Source: an uncultured Collinsella sp. (GTDB lineage: Bacteria > Actinomycetota > Coriobacteriia > Coriobacteriales > Coriobacteriaceae). Taken from it: a DNA stretch of 45,105 bases. Position 1 is the first letter of the stretch; each line of letters starts with the position of its first letter. The DNA is taken from NCBI GenBank assembly GCA_900755005.1, contig CAAEEX010000076.1, positions 1 through 45,105 on the forward strand, in the 5' to 3' direction. Under the pieces are notes generated by a model that ran no database searches, was not told the DNA's origin, and worked only from the letters and a program-made list of their open reading frames with translations. The position numbers and the translations under genes are program-made. Of the stretch, positions 34,766 to 43,982 are shown piece by piece.

Positions 34766-35620
34766 ATGGGCAAGTACGTAATCGTGGTCGAGTCTGGGTC
34801 GGATGTGACGCCGGAGCTCTGCGAGCGCTACGGCATCGTGCGCGTGCCCATGCATGTCACGATTGGTGACGAGACCGTCGAGGACGGCTCGATCGATCCG
34901 CTCGAGATTTATTCGCGCTGCAATGAGTTTGGCGTGATGCCCAAGACCAGTGGCTGCGCGCCTGCGGATTTTGCTCACGTGTACGACCGCATTCACGCTG
35001 AGCAGCCCGACGCGACTATTTTGCATCTTGCATATTCCGAGGCCACGACCTGTTCGCATCAGTCCTCAAAGATTGCGGCCCAGGGGCGCGACTACGTGTT
35101 CTCCATGGACACGCGCTTTGTCTCGGTAGGCCAGTCGCTTGTTGTCGTCGAGACCGCCAAATACATCGAGGCTCACCCCGATGCCACCGTCGACGAGATC
35201 TTCGCCTTCGCGAACTCCGTCATGGACCGCGTGCTGTTGGGCTTTGTCCCAACCGATCTCGCCTTCCTTAAGGCCGGCGGTCGTTTGTCCAACGTGGCAT
35301 TCCTCGGTGCCCATCTGCTCAAGATTAAGCCCTGCATTGAGGTGACGGGCGGCAAGTTCGTGGCGACCAAAAAGTTCCGCGGCTCTATGCTCAAATGCGC
35401 CCGCGCCTTTATTGACCACATGGTTGCCAAGGGGGAGATTGACTACTCGCACATTGGCCTGGCGTATTCGGTAGGCCTTTCCGAGGAACTGCGTGACGAC
35501 ATGGAAGTCTATGCGCACGACCTGGGCTTTAAGGACGTTGCCTGGACCCAGGTCGGCGGTGTCATCTCGAGTCATTGCGGCCCGACCGCCTTCGGTGCGG
35601 TACTCACGCTCAAGGCGTAA
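34766..35620 (+). CDS. DegV-family fatty-acid-binding protein
   Basis: Protein of 284 aa. The DegV family binds fatty acids and presents them to the FakA kinase. Visible marks are the N-terminal ESGSDVTPELCERYGI, the mid TSGCAPADF and the GRLSNVAFLGAHLLKIKPC region that contacts the ligand. The chosen ATG (34766, MGKYVIVV) fits the family's N-terminus, but the ribosome-binding site is weak. Longer starts at 34742 (ATG) and 34757 (GTG) are possible. It has two ACCGTT motifs upstream and a terminator after it. FakA is not in the window. Confidence 0.85.
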   Translation: MGKYVIVVESGSDVTPELCERYGIVRVPMHVTIGDETVEDGSIDPLEIYSRCNEFGVMPKTSGCAPADFAHVYDRIHAEQPDATILHLAYSEATTCSHQSSKIAAQGRDYVFSMDTRFVSVGQSLVVVETAKYIEAHPDATVDEIFAFANSVMDRVLLGFVPTDLAFLKAGGRLSNVAFLGAHLLKIKPCIEVTGGKFVATKKFRGSMLKCARAFIDHMVAKGEIDYSHIGLAYSVGLSEELRDDMEVYAHDLGFKDVAWTQVGGVISSHCGPTAFGAVLTLKA

Positions 35621-35651
35621 GGCCTGGCATCTATCGATTTCTATTGCCACG

Positions 35652-35688
35652 GCGGCGGGCGGGTTGCGATAACCCTCCCGCCGCTTTT
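35652..35688 (+). terminator. Intrinsic terminator after degV
   Basis: GCGGCGGGCGGGTT (35652-35665) pairs with AACCCTCCCGCCGC (35671-35684), one mismatch, loop GCGAT, followed by TTTT. Confidence 0.82.
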
Positions 35689-35725
35689 GCGTGGAGTCAA
35701 ATAGGACGACCTAATTGACCTCTAA

Positions 35726-35757
35726 ACCGTTTCGCCATCATATGTATGGGCTAGAAT
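35726..35757 (+). promoter_or_regulatory. Possible pflA promoter
   Basis: TAGAAT at 35752-35757 is a good -10. Upstream, ACCGTTTCGCCA (35726-35737) resembles the ACCGTT motif with one extra T and overlaps the -35 position. TTGACC (35715-35720) is too far from the -10. Confidence 0.35.
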
Positions 35758-35806
35758 GGCTCTGGCATTTATGTAACTAAAACCAATGAGAGGCAAGGTA
35801 GCGGGA

Positions 35807-36625
35807 ATGGCTGAGATGACGCTCGAGGGTGTGGACGCTCGTCCCGAGGACTCCGCGTTTGCCCTGGGCCGTGTACATTCGATCGAGACGATGGGTACGG
35901 TTGACGGTCCCGGCATCCGCTTCGTAGTGTTTGTCCAAGGCTGTCCCATGCGCTGCGCGTATTGCCACAATCCCGATACCTGGTCGGTTAACGGCGGCAC
36001 CATGGTGACCGTCGAACATCTGATGGACGAGTTCCAGAGCAACCATGAGTTTTACCGCAGCGGCGGCATTACCGTTTCGGGCGGCGAGCCGCTTCTGCAG
36101 CCCGATTTTTTGGCCGGCCTGTTCCGTGCAATGCACAACAATCCCGATGGTCGCGTGCATACCTGCCTTGACAGCTGCGGATATGCGTTTGATCCCAACC
36201 ACCCCGAGAAGTTCGATGCTGTTCTCAACGAGACCGACATGGTGCTGCTCGACATTAAGCACGCCGATCCGGTTGAGCATAAAAAGCTGACCGGTTGCGA
36301 TCCTGCACGTATTCTGGCGTTTGGCGATGAGCTGGCGCGTCGCAGGATCAAGGTCGTTATCCGTCACGTAGTAGTACCGGGCATTACCGACACGGTGGAG
36401 GAGTGCGAGGCACTCGGTCGCCTGATTGCCCCGTGGCACAACGTGGTGGGCTTGGAGATGTTGCCGTATCACACGATGGGTGTCGTCAAGTATGAGCAGC
36501 TGGGGATTCCCTATAAGCTTGAGGGCGTGCCCCAGATGGATACCGCGCGCATGCCCGAGTTGCGCAATGCCGTTATGACCGGCATGAAAAAGCGCCGTGC
36601 GGAGCTCAAAAACGCTATCGGATAG
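35807..36625 (+). CDS. pflA: Pyruvate formate-lyase activating enzyme
   Basis: Protein of 272 aa, radical-SAM enzyme that abstracts H from the PFL radical glycine. The cluster motif CPMRCAYC (Cx3Cx2C) is followed by HNPDTW, GGITVSGGEPLLQ (GGE SAM contact) and the later LDIKHADP. It probably activates the separate 83-aa glycyl-radical subunit at 28319, so its natural substrate may be a small free-standing domain. ATG 35807 follows AAGGTAGCGGGA. It is about 7 kb from pflB, not in the same operon. Confidence 0.93.
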   Translation: MAEMTLEGVDARPEDSAFALGRVHSIETMGTVDGPGIRFVVFVQGCPMRCAYCHNPDTWSVNGGTMVTVEHLMDEFQSNHEFYRSGGITVSGGEPLLQPDFLAGLFRAMHNNPDGRVHTCLDSCGYAFDPNHPEKFDAVLNETDMVLLDIKHADPVEHKKLTGCDPARILAFGDELARRRIKVVIRHVVVPGITDTVEECEALGRLIAPWHNVVGLEMLPYHTMGVVKYEQLGIPYKLEGVPQMDTARMPELRNAVMTGMKKRRAELKNAIG

Positions 36626-36646
36626 CATGCCATTTTCGTTCCCCAA

Positions 36647-36681
36647 GGGCACTCATTGGGGACAGACTTAAATGAGTGCCC
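36647..36681 (+). repeat. Family D hairpin, GGGACA loop
   Basis: GGGCACTCATT (36647-36657) pairs perfectly with AATGAGTGCCC (36671-36681) around a 13-nt loop GGGGACAGACTTA, nearly the same loop as at 18687-18699. The stem sequence is unrelated. Confidence 0.6.
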
Positions 36682-36824
36682 CTGGGCACCTAGTTGATTG
36701 CTAAAGAGCCCCGTCCTAAAAAGACTGCTCTCTGGGTTGCGGTGAGATGCGCAACAGAATCGTGCCATTTGGATAAATACGCTTGTGGTTTCTTTAAAGA
36801 CACCTTAAACGCCGCTGAATATCT

Positions 36825-36852
36825 TTGGAAAGAAATGCCTGCTCGGTATCAT
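36825..36852 (+). promoter_or_regulatory. Promoter of beta-lactamase-like gene
   Basis: TTGGAA (36825-36830) and TATCAT (36847-36852), 16 bp apart. The expected start near 36859 would place an ATG at 36851 outside the transcript and supports the GTG at 36890, which follows GGAGACCAC. Confidence 0.45.
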
Positions 36853-36889
36853 GCTGCTCGTATATAAACGGTGGCAGTCAGGAGACCAC

Positions 36890-38009
36890 GTGCGAAACAT
36901 CGCATCGCGGGACGAGTATGTGCCGCAGCATGGCAGCAGATATAAGACGAAGGGCACGTCTTCGCGTGGCCTTGCCGGCGCTCGCATCCGCGTGAGGAAG
37001 ATTGCCGCCATTGGGATGCTAACGTCGGCGGTTATTATCCTCGGAATTACCGTTAAAACCTACGCCTCGGAGCGAACGGGGCGCCCAGATGCGTCAACGG
37101 TACAGCTGCAAAACGAGAAGGTTCCAAAGTCCAAAGCGTCGGCAGATCAAGCTCTGTCGACGGCAGATCTCAAGACGAGACTTTCGAAGGCGGACTTCAA
37201 CGATATCCCTTCGGGTGATACCGTTCGGACCTTCTCGTTGGTGGATAACAAGACTCCTGCCTTGGAGGATGAGAGCTTTGCCCAGCTCCAGGATGCCCTG
37301 TGTCGGGCGCAGGAGCTGGGCGACGTGGGTGTAGTGTTCTACGACCTATCGAGCGGTAGGGGCGTGACGTATAACGCCGATGTCGAGGTGTATGGAGCGA
37401 GCAGCTACAAAGCGCTGTATGCGCTCTAATATTTGCGAGACGTTGGTCGAATCGGGGCAGGTGTCGCTCGATTGGCCTTTAGCCACGTATGGTGGTTACA
37501 GCATGGGCTGGCAGACGGTGCGCGACCTTATCGAGAATGCCGTCGTCAACTCAGACAACGATTCGTTTATCGCGTTACGCGCGGCGTTTGACCATGCCGG
37601 TTACGAGAATTGGATCGTCAGTCTTGGCATCGATTACGATACCGCGCTCGATCCGATGAGTGATTTTCCGACCTACTGCCCGCGCACTTCTGCGAGGTTA
37701 TGGCGTGAGATGAGCGAGTATCTGAGCATGGATACCGAGACTTCACAGTGGTTGTCGGGCCTTCTGGCATCAACATCGCGCTCGTTTATTCGCGATGGCA
37801 TTGCGGACGAGCAGGTTTTGGTGCGCAACAAGGCAGGCTGGATTAGCGAGGATGGTTACTACTCGACATGCGATGCGGGCCTTATCGACATCGATGGCTG
37901 TACCTATGTCATGGGTATCATGACATCGATGCCGTGGAGCGACCGCTCGAGCGAGGTTACGGCCGCGATTGCAAAGGCTCTGTTTGATACGCGAGCTGCA
38001 CTGGCTTAG
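36890..38009 (+). pseudogene. Class A beta-lactamase-like serine hydrolase, frameshifted
   Basis: The gene reads in one frame to TAA at 37427-37429 and continues in another to 38009. Removing one A there gives ALYICETLV without a stop, so the two parts are one 372-aa gene. A membrane helix at about residues 35-55 anchors it. The active-site Ser and Lys are in GASSYK, SDN is in NSDNDSF, and a KTG-like KAG lies in NKAGW, all class A beta-lactamase signatures. It could act on beta-lactams or on peptidoglycan as a DD-peptidase-like enzyme. Either a true single-base mutation or a sequencing error explains the break. The start is GTG 36890. Confidence 0.8.
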
Positions 38010-38087
38010 CGTGTTCGTTTGACGAGGTCAAACAAAATGCTGGTACCATACCGTGGTTGAGAATTTCGAATAGGTTTGGGGAATGGC

Positions 38088-38828
38088 ATGGCTACCATTG
38101 CGATTATCGGTGCGCTCGAAAAAGAGATCATGCAGATTAAAGAAGAGCTGAGCGACGTTTGCGAGGCACGGGAGGCAGGCTTGACCGTTGTGAGCGGTGA
38201 GCTCGACGGCCTGACAGTTGTCGCCACAACGGCGGGCATGGGCACGGTGAACGCCGCCGCTGCAACACAGCACCTCATTAGCAAGTATGCTCCGCAGGCT
38301 GTTGTGTTTTCGGGCATTGCGGGCGGTTTGAACCCCAAGCTCCATATCGACGACGTGGTCATTGGCAAACGCCTACGCTATCTGGATACCGATACCGCGC
38401 TTATCGCCGAGTCCGCACCGGGGCTCGAGGAGTTTGGCTCGACGCCCGCGCTGGTCGATATTGCCGCCGACGTGCTTGCTGAGCGTGGGTTTGTTGACGC
38501 TTCGACAAATGCAGCCGCTTCGAATGAGGGCACCAAGCAGTTCCTGGTCGGCACGATTGCCACGGGTAACCGCTTTGTGACGGGCGCCACCATGTGCAAC
38601 GACGCTATCGAGGCGACGCATGCCGATTGTGTCGGCATGGAGGGCGCGGCAATTGCCCATGTCGCAACCAAAAATGGTGTCGATTGCCTGGTGTTGCGCG
38701 CTATCAGCGATAATTGTGACGAGGCGTACGATGCAATTTGCGAGCGAGAGTTCGATCTGTTCGAGTACGCGCGTGTCGCAAGTGACATTACGCTCGATAT
38801 CGTCCGCCGCATTGCCGCTGCGCAATAG
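38088..38828 (+). CDS. mtnN: 5'-methylthioadenosine/S-adenosylhomocysteine nucleosidase
   Basis: Protein of 246 aa. It removes adenine from MTA, SAH and 5'-deoxyadenosine. Marks: IGALEKEI near the N-terminus (catalytic Glu region), SGIAGGLNP, MEGAAIAHVA (ribose-binding Met-Glu), and RAISDNCDEA (catalytic Asp). ATG 38088 follows TTTGGGGAATGGC. Its activity fits a fermenter using radical-SAM enzymes, since 5'-deoxyadenosine inhibits PflA, but it is not in a pfl operon. A 7-bp hairpin (38017-38033) lies upstream. Confidence 0.9.
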   Translation: MATIAIIGALEKEIMQIKEELSDVCEAREAGLTVVSGELDGLTVVATTAGMGTVNAAAATQHLISKYAPQAVVFSGIAGGLNPKLHIDDVVIGKRLRYLDTDTALIAESAPGLEEFGSTPALVDIAADVLAERGFVDASTNAAASNEGTKQFLVGTIATGNRFVTGATMCNDAIEATHADCVGMEGAAIAHVATKNGVDCLVLRAISDNCDEAYDAICEREFDLFEYARVASDITLDIVRRIAAAQ

Positions 38829-38866
38829 CGCGTCTATTTGTAAGAACCTACGACCAAGGAGTGTCC

Positions 38867-39457
38867 ATGGCCGATTCCATTAACTACCAGCTTGCCAAGT
38901 TCGTCGCCAGCTATGGCAAGGTTTCGCAGATTCCCGAGTCCACCTGCCCCGAGGTGAGCTTTGTCGGCCGCTCCAACGTGGGCAAGTCGTCGATTATGAA
39001 CAAGCTCTTTGGCCGCAAGAACCTGGTCAAGGTTTCGAGCACACCGGGCAAAACGAGCAACATCAATTTCTTCGAGGCCGACGACGTGCACTTCGTCGAC
39101 CTGCCGGGCTATGGTTTCGCCCGTCGTTCTAAGGCCGAGCGTGACCGCTGGGCCGAGCTTATCGGCGACTTCTTCGACTCCGAGCGCAGCTTTAACTTGG
39201 TCGTCTCGCTGGTGGACATTCGTCACGACCCCAGCAAGCTCGACCACGACATGATCGACTACCTACAGGGCAACGAGTTCAACTTTATCGTCTGCCTCAC
39301 CAAAGCCGACAAGCTCAGCCGCACCCAGCAGGCACGCCAGGCAGCAGCCATCAAAAAGCAGCTCAACGTCCCTGCCGAAAACGTGATCATCACAAGCTCC
39401 CAAACCGGTGTGGGCATCGACGAACTCAAGCGCCGCGTCGCCGAGGCCTGCCTCTAG
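38867..39457 (+). CDS. engB: Ribosome-biogenesis GTPase EngB (YsxC)
   Basis: Protein of 196 aa. It has GTPase motifs FVGRSNVGKSS (G1), TPGKTSNINFF (G2), DLPGYGFA (G3), and TKADKLS (G4). EngB assists 50S ribosomal subunit assembly. ATG 38867 follows AAGGAGTGTCC; the GTG six bases upstream overlaps the ribosome-binding site. It may be cotranscribed with mtnN (38 bp gap). Confidence 0.93.
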   Translation: MADSINYQLAKFVASYGKVSQIPESTCPEVSFVGRSNVGKSSIMNKLFGRKNLVKVSSTPGKTSNINFFEADDVHFVDLPGYGFARRSKAERDRWAELIGDFFDSERSFNLVVSLVDIRHDPSKLDHDMIDYLQGNEFNFIVCLTKADKLSRTQQARQAAAIKKQLNVPAENVIITSSQTGVGIDELKRRVAEACL

Positions 39458-39565
39458 TAAGGGTCCCATCCCAGTAAGGGCCCCCACCAATAAAAAGCCA
39501 AACCATCAGCCCGGCGCCCCTTCAAAGCGTGGGTTCCTATAGACATCGTCGACCACGTTGCTGTA

Positions 39566-39694
39566 GGGCCGCCCAAGGGTATCCTCCTAAAAACATTCCG
39601 CAGCACGAGGCCCGCTTATCCGTAGCTCCGAAGGAGCAGGATAAGCGGGCCTCAAGTGCGAGGACGTTTTTAAGGGGATACCCTTGGGCGGCCC
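39566..39694. repeat. Family B intergenic hairpin, copy 2
   Basis: A 19-bp outer stem (39566-39584 with 39676-39694) and a further AAAAAC/GTTTTT stem lead to internal-loop strands that on the minus strand read GTCCTCGCACTT and GTGCTGCGGAAT. The inner 15-bp stem GAGGCCCGCTTATCC (39607-39621) is perfect. It lies between engB and the convergent thrB gene. The rest of this 258-bp gap shows nothing else. Confidence 0.65.
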
Positions 39695-39715
39695 GAAGGG
39701 ATTAACCAGCGATGT

Positions 39716-40597
39716 CTACAGGTACTCGATTTGAGCGCCCTCGGTGTCGCACGTCAGAATGTGCGTGTCACACTTGGGGAACTGCTCGCGCAGCTTGACC
39801 TGCAGGAACTTCGCCACGATGGTATCGTCGGTTACGGCCATGAGGGTCGAGCCGGAGCCGCTGATCCAGATGGTCTTGGCACCGCCGTTAAGACAGGTGT
39901 CGCGCACGGCGTTGTAGTCGGGAATCAGGCGACGGCGATAGGGCTCCTGAATACGGTCGTCATTGGCGGCGGCAATCAGGTCCAGATCGCCGGTCTCGAG
40001 ACCGCGCGTCATACCGGCGATGCGGCCCATCTGCCATACGGCGGTGGAAAGCGGAATCTCCTGCGGCACGACCTTGCGCGCCTCACTCGTGTGCACCTCG
40101 TAGGGTGGAATGACGGTAATAAAACGCAGGCGATCGCTCACCTCGTAGCGCAGGCACTGGGGGAGCGAATCGGTCGGCGTAAAGGAGCAGACGGCGCCGC
40201 CAAGGATGGCGGGAGCGACGTTATCGGGATGGCCCTCGACCTCGGTGGCGATGCGGACGAGCTCGGCGCGGTCGACGGTGTGGCCCGTCAGCGCAGCAGC
40301 AGCCATGATGCCGGCGACAACGCAGGTGGAGCTGGAACCCAGGCCGCGGGCGACGGGCACGTCGGTCTGAATGTCGATAGCGACGGGGAAGGCCGACTCG
40401 CCCCAGGCGGCCAGAGCATCGACAAAGCTCACGTAGACCAGGTTGTTCTCGTTTTGGAACTCCTCGGGGCAGCCCGTGATGGTGAGCTTGTCGGCGCGCT
40501 CAAAGGTGAAGTGCGAGTAGAGGCTGACGGCCATGCCGAGGGTGTCGTAGCCAATGCCTAGGTTTGCGCTGGTTGCTGGGACGGTGATCTTGATCAT
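39716..40597 (-). CDS. thrB: Homoserine kinase
   Basis: Protein of 293 aa, GHMP kinase that phosphorylates homoserine for threonine synthesis. The N-terminus IKITVPATSANLGIGYDTLG, the phosphate-binding loop PVARGLGSSSTCVVAG, and the C-terminal SGSGSTLMAV are typical. ATG 40597 follows CAGGAGGACTCAC on the minus strand. It lies after thrC on the same strand with a hairpin repeat between them. Confidence 0.93.
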   Translation of the reverse strand: MIKITVPATSANLGIGYDTLGMAVSLYSHFTFERADKLTITGCPEEFQNENNLVYVSFVDALAAWGESAFPVAIDIQTDVPVARGLGSSSTCVVAGIMAAAALTGHTVDRAELVRIATEVEGHPDNVAPAILGGAVCSFTPTDSLPQCLRYEVSDRLRFITVIPPYEVHTSEARKVVPQEIPLSTAVWQMGRIAGMTRGLETGDLDLIAAANDDRIQEPYRRRLIPDYNAVRDTCLNGGAKTIWISGSGSTLMAVTDDTIVAKFLQVKLREQFPKCDTHILTCDTEGAQIEYL

Positions 40598-40610
40598 GTG
40601 AGTCCTCCTG

Positions 40611-40722
40611 GCGTGCCTGGCTGTTTAGTTCGCTGCTCGGGCAGTCCTGCGCAAGACGGAAAGCACATTAAGTGCTTTCCTTTGCGTGCGGAACTCGCGA
40701 CGAACTAAACAGCCAGGCACGC
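40611..40722. repeat. Possible divergent family B hairpin
   Basis: Perfect 22-bp outer stem (40611-40632 with 40701-40722) and inner GGAAAGCAC/GTGCTTTCC stem (40658-40666, 40672-40680). The internal-loop strands contain CTCGGGCA and TGCGGAA, which resemble family B loops but not closely. It separates thrC and thrB. Confidence 0.4.
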
Positions 40723-40768
40723 TGTGCGCGTTCGTCATCATCCCGGGGGTTATCTGATGAAAGAAGGT

Positions 40769-40788
40769 GCGCCGGCTTTCGCCGGCGC
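40769..40788 (-). terminator. Hairpin after thrC
   Basis: GCGCCGGC (40769-40776) and GCCGGCGC (40781-40788) form a perfect 8-bp stem with a GAAA loop on the minus strand, 12 bp after the thrC stop. Only a weak T-rich stretch follows (ACCTTCTTT), so termination may be partial. Confidence 0.5.
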
Positions 40789-40800
40789 TTAATGAGGGGT

Positions 40801-42318
40801 TTAGTTGGTGGCCATCTTTTTTGCTGCAGACTCGACGTAGCTCGCCATCTCATCGACATCGCAGACGTCTTCGAAGCGGACGGGCTTGGACTCGAGTTCG
40901 GCGAGCTGGGTCGGGGCGACCGTGTTGGTGGCCTGCTCGAGCACACGCATAGCCTCAAAATCATCCTCGGGAACGTTGAGGCCCAGGGCGTCGCAGCAGG
41001 CGCGCGGGAACTTGTAGGGGCTGGCGGTCGAAAGCAGCACGCGGGCCTTGGCGCCCTCGGCGGGGGCGACCTGCTCAAAGACGTGATAGCCGCAAGCGGT
41101 GTGCGGGTCGATCACGTAGCCGTTCGCATCCCAGCAGCTCTTGATGGCGGCGCGGACCTCGTCCTCGCTGGCCCAGCCGCAGCCAAACACGCTCTGGATC
41201 TTGGCCAGCAGGTCGGCGGGAACCTCGTAGCGACCTGTCTGGGCAAGCTGCTCCATAAGCCCGGCAACGAGCTCGCAGTCGCCGTCGGACAGGAAGTAGA
41301 GCATGCGCTCCAGGTTGGAGCTAATAAGGATGTCCATCGACGGTGAAATGGTCGTGAAGAACGGGCGGTTACGGTCGTAAACGCCGGTGGTCAGGAAGTC
41401 GGCAAGCACGTTGTTCTTGTCGCTCGCCACGACGAGCTTGGCGACGGGCAGACCCATGCGCTTGGCGTAGTAGCCGGCCAAGATATCGCCAAAGTTGCCG
41501 GTGGGCACACAGAACTCAACGGCGTCGCCAGCCTCGATAGCGCCGGCGCGCAGCAGCTGCGCATAGGCGGCAAAGTAGTAGACGACCTGCGGCACCAGAC
41601 GGCCGACATTGATGGAGTTGGCGCTCGAAAGCACCGTGCCAGCGGCCTTCAGGCGCTCGGCAAGCTCCTTATCGGCAAAGATGCGCTTGACGGCGCTCTG
41701 GGCGTCGTCAAAGTTGCCGCGGATGCCGCAGACGGCGACGTTGTCGCCCTCCTGCGTGGACATCTGCAGATTCTGGACGCGGCTGACCTTGCCCTCGGGA
41801 TAAAAGACGGTGATGCCCGTGCCCGGAGCGTCGGCAAAACCGGCGAGCGCGGCCTTGCCGGTGTCGCCCGACGTGGCAGTGACGATCATGATGCGCTCGG
41901 CGCCGCCGTCCTTGGCAGAGGTGCGGGCCATGAGGCGGGGGAGCATCTGCAGGGCGACGTCCTTAAAGGCGCTCGTGGGGCCGCCAAAGAGCTCCATCAC
42001 ATAGGTCTGCGGGGCATCGGCACCCGGTGCAGCGTCAAGCTTGACGAGCGGCGTGACCTCCTCGCTCGCAAACGTGCCACGGTATGCCTCGTCGACACAC
42101 GCCGAAATTTCTTCGGCCGTGTAATCATTCAGTAACATTCCCAACACATCTTGAGCGATTTCAAAGTACGATTTATCTGCAAGGGAGCTGATATCGAGCT
42201 GCTGGGTGCCCAGCTCGTCCGAGACAAACAAACCCCCGTCGGGAGCGATGCCGGTACGGATTGCCACCTTACTTGAGCACGATAAAGTGCGTCCTCGTGT
42301 ACTATGATAAGTTCCCAT
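40801..42318 (-). CDS. thrC: Threonine synthase
   Basis: Protein of 505 aa, PLP enzyme that converts O-phosphohomoserine to threonine. The PLP lysine is in GGPTSAFKDVALQ, the phosphate loop is TATSGDTGKAALAGF, and NSINVGRLVPQ follows. It is the longer, E. coli/yeast-type form (class II), with the N-terminus TYHSTRG. The start at 42318 follows GAGGAGCAGTGTTAT on the minus strand; an upstream ATG at 42363 lacks a site. It is divergent from lysC and upstream of thrB. Confidence 0.93.
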   Translation of the reverse strand: MGTYHSTRGRTLSCSSKVAIRTGIAPDGGLFVSDELGTQQLDISSLADKSYFEIAQDVLGMLLNDYTAEEISACVDEAYRGTFASEEVTPLVKLDAAPGADAPQTYVMELFGGPTSAFKDVALQMLPRLMARTSAKDGGAERIMIVTATSGDTGKAALAGFADAPGTGITVFYPEGKVSRVQNLQMSTQEGDNVAVCGIRGNFDDAQSAVKRIFADKELAERLKAAGTVLSSANSINVGRLVPQVVYYFAAYAQLLRAGAIEAGDAVEFCVPTGNFGDILAGYYAKRMGLPVAKLVVASDKNNVLADFLTTGVYDRNRPFFTTISPSMDILISSNLERMLYFLSDGDCELVAGLMEQLAQTGRYEVPADLLAKIQSVFGCGWASEDEVRAAIKSCWDANGYVIDPHTACGYHVFEQVAPAEGAKARVLLSTASPYKFPRACCDALGLNVPEDDFEAMRVLEQATNTVAPTQLAELESKPVRFEDVCDVDEMASYVESAAKKMATN

Positions 42319-42422
42319 ATAACACTGCTCCTCGGATGCCTTGGTCCCAATCGGTGAAACCATGGTATCAGAGCACGCAAAGTAGGTTCGCAGAGGCTTT
42401 TTAGAAAGGTAACCTCAAGCCC

Positions 42423-43811
42423 ATGATTAAGATTGCCAAGTTTGGCGGCTCGTCGGTCGCCGACGCCGAACACTTTAAGAAGATCAAGGCCATTGTCGAC
42501 GCCGACCCTGCCCGCCGTTTTGTGGTGGTTTCTGCCTGCGGTCGCCGCTTTAAGGGCGATACCAAGGTGACCGACCTGCTCTACTTGGTCAACGCGCACG
42601 TCAAGTACCACGTGTCGTGCGAGGAGCTGCTCGAGGACATCGGCCAGCGCTACTTTGATATTGCTGACGAGCTGGGGCTCACCTATCCCATCCGCGAGGA
42701 GTTTGCGGCTTTTGCCGAGCGCGCCCGCTCGGGTGGCTACTCTACCGAGGAGCTCGTGAGCCGCGGCGAGTACTTCACCGCCCGCCTCATGGCCGAGTAC
42801 TTGGGCCTGCCGTTCCTGGATGCCGCGACGGTCGTGGCGTTCCATCATGACGGTTCGCTCAGCATGAACCGCACCTCTGAGCTGGTGCAGGAGTATGGCC
42901 AACAGGGCGGCTTTGTCATGCCCGGCTTCTATGGCGCGACGCGCGAGGGCCAGATCAAGCTGCTCGACCGTGGTGGCGGCGACATCTCCGGCGCCATCCT
43001 GGCCAAGTGCTTGGGCGCCGACCTGTATGAGAACTGGACCGACGTTTCGGGCTTCTATTCCGCCGATCCCCGCATCGTGCCCGAGGCTCAGCCCATCGCC
43101 CGCGTTACCTACGAGGAGTTGCGTGAGCTTTCGTACATGGGCGCGAGCGTCCTGCACGAGGAGGCCGTGTTCCCCGTGCGCGAGGCCGGTATTCCGCTGG
43201 TCATCAAGAACACCAACGCCCCGCAGGACCCCGGCACCATCATTAGCGAGACGGCTGACGAGGGCGAGGCCGAACCCATCATTACCGGCGTGACTGGCAA
43301 GCGCGGCTTTGTCGCCATCAACGTGGCCCGCGACCGTACCAAGCCCCGCGTCGGCTTTATGCGCCGCGCGCTTTCGGTGTTCGAGCGCTATGACGTCTCC
43401 GTCGAGCACATGCCCACCGGTGTCGACCGCTTTGGCGCCGTGGTGCAGGAAGAGGACGTGCACGATTCGCTGTACTCGCTCGTGGGCGACATCCAAAAGG
43501 AAGTCGAGCCGCTCGAGATCGAGGTCGTCGAGGGTCTGGCGCTCATCGCCACCGTCGGCCGCAACCTGCGTGGCCGCGCCGGCATCTCTGGTCACCTGTT
43601 TGGCATGCTCGGTCAGGCCGGCGTGAGCGTGCGTATGATTTCGCAGAGCTGCGACGAGATCAACATCATCATCGGCGTGGAGGAGAAGGACTTCGATCTG
43701 GCGATCCAGACCATCTACCGCGCCTTCTCGGACGAGAACGGCATCGTGAAGGTCTCCGATCTGGAGCCTTCCGAACCGCTTGAGCCCGCCCTGGCCGCGC
43801 TTCATAAGTAG
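42423..43811 (+). CDS. lysC: Aspartate kinase
   Basis: Protein of 462 aa that phosphorylates aspartate, the first step to lysine, threonine and methionine. The N-terminus IKIAKFGGSSVAD is the KFGG motif, and TDVSGFYSADPRIV is the nucleotide/aspartate region. Two C-terminal ACT domains (from about residue 300, for example VSVRMISQSCDEINIII) bind feedback amino acids. It is a monofunctional kinase, not fused to homoserine dehydrogenase. ATG 42423 follows AGAAAGGTAACC. It is followed by a terminator before asd. Confidence 0.92.
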   Translation: MIKIAKFGGSSVADAEHFKKIKAIVDADPARRFVVVSACGRRFKGDTKVTDLLYLVNAHVKYHVSCEELLEDIGQRYFDIADELGLTYPIREEFAAFAERARSGGYSTEELVSRGEYFTARLMAEYLGLPFLDAATVVAFHHDGSLSMNRTSELVQEYGQQGGFVMPGFYGATREGQIKLLDRGGGDISGAILAKCLGADLYENWTDVSGFYSADPRIVPEAQPIARVTYEELRELSYMGASVLHEEAVFPVREAGIPLVIKNTNAPQDPGTIISETADEGEAEPIITGVTGKRGFVAINVARDRTKPRVGFMRRALSVFERYDVSVEHMPTGVDRFGAVVQEEDVHDSLYSLVGDIQKEVEPLEIEVVEGLALIATVGRNLRGRAGISGHLFGMLGQAGVSVRMISQSCDEINIIIGVEEKDFDLAIQTIYRAFSDENGIVKVSDLEPSEPLEPALAALHK

Positions 43812-43824
43812 CGACCAGTCCGGT

Positions 43825-43851
43825 AGATTTTTGGGACATACCTGAAAATCT
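43825..43851 (+). repeat. Family D hairpin, GGGACA loop
   Basis: AGATTTT (43825-43831) pairs with AAAATCT (43845-43851) around a 13-nt loop TGGGACATACCTG. It closely resembles the copy at 23621-23651 and shares the GGGACA loop with the others. Confidence 0.5.
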
Positions 43852-43883
43852 GCTGCGGGGCGTTTCGTTTCGGTTTCGTTTCG

Positions 43884-43914
43884 ACGGGGCGGGTTTTGTG
43901 TCCGCCCCGTTCTT
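43884..43914 (+). terminator. Terminator between lysC and asd
   Basis: ACGGGGCGG (43884-43892) pairs perfectly with CCGCCCCGT (43902-43910), followed by TTCTTG. The short T-run may let some transcripts continue into asd. Confidence 0.55.
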
Positions 43915-43982
43915 GTATAAACTGGGGCACAATTGAGCCTGCTTGATGTGCGGGCAAAGCCACAACCTTTAAAGGGGGAAGC

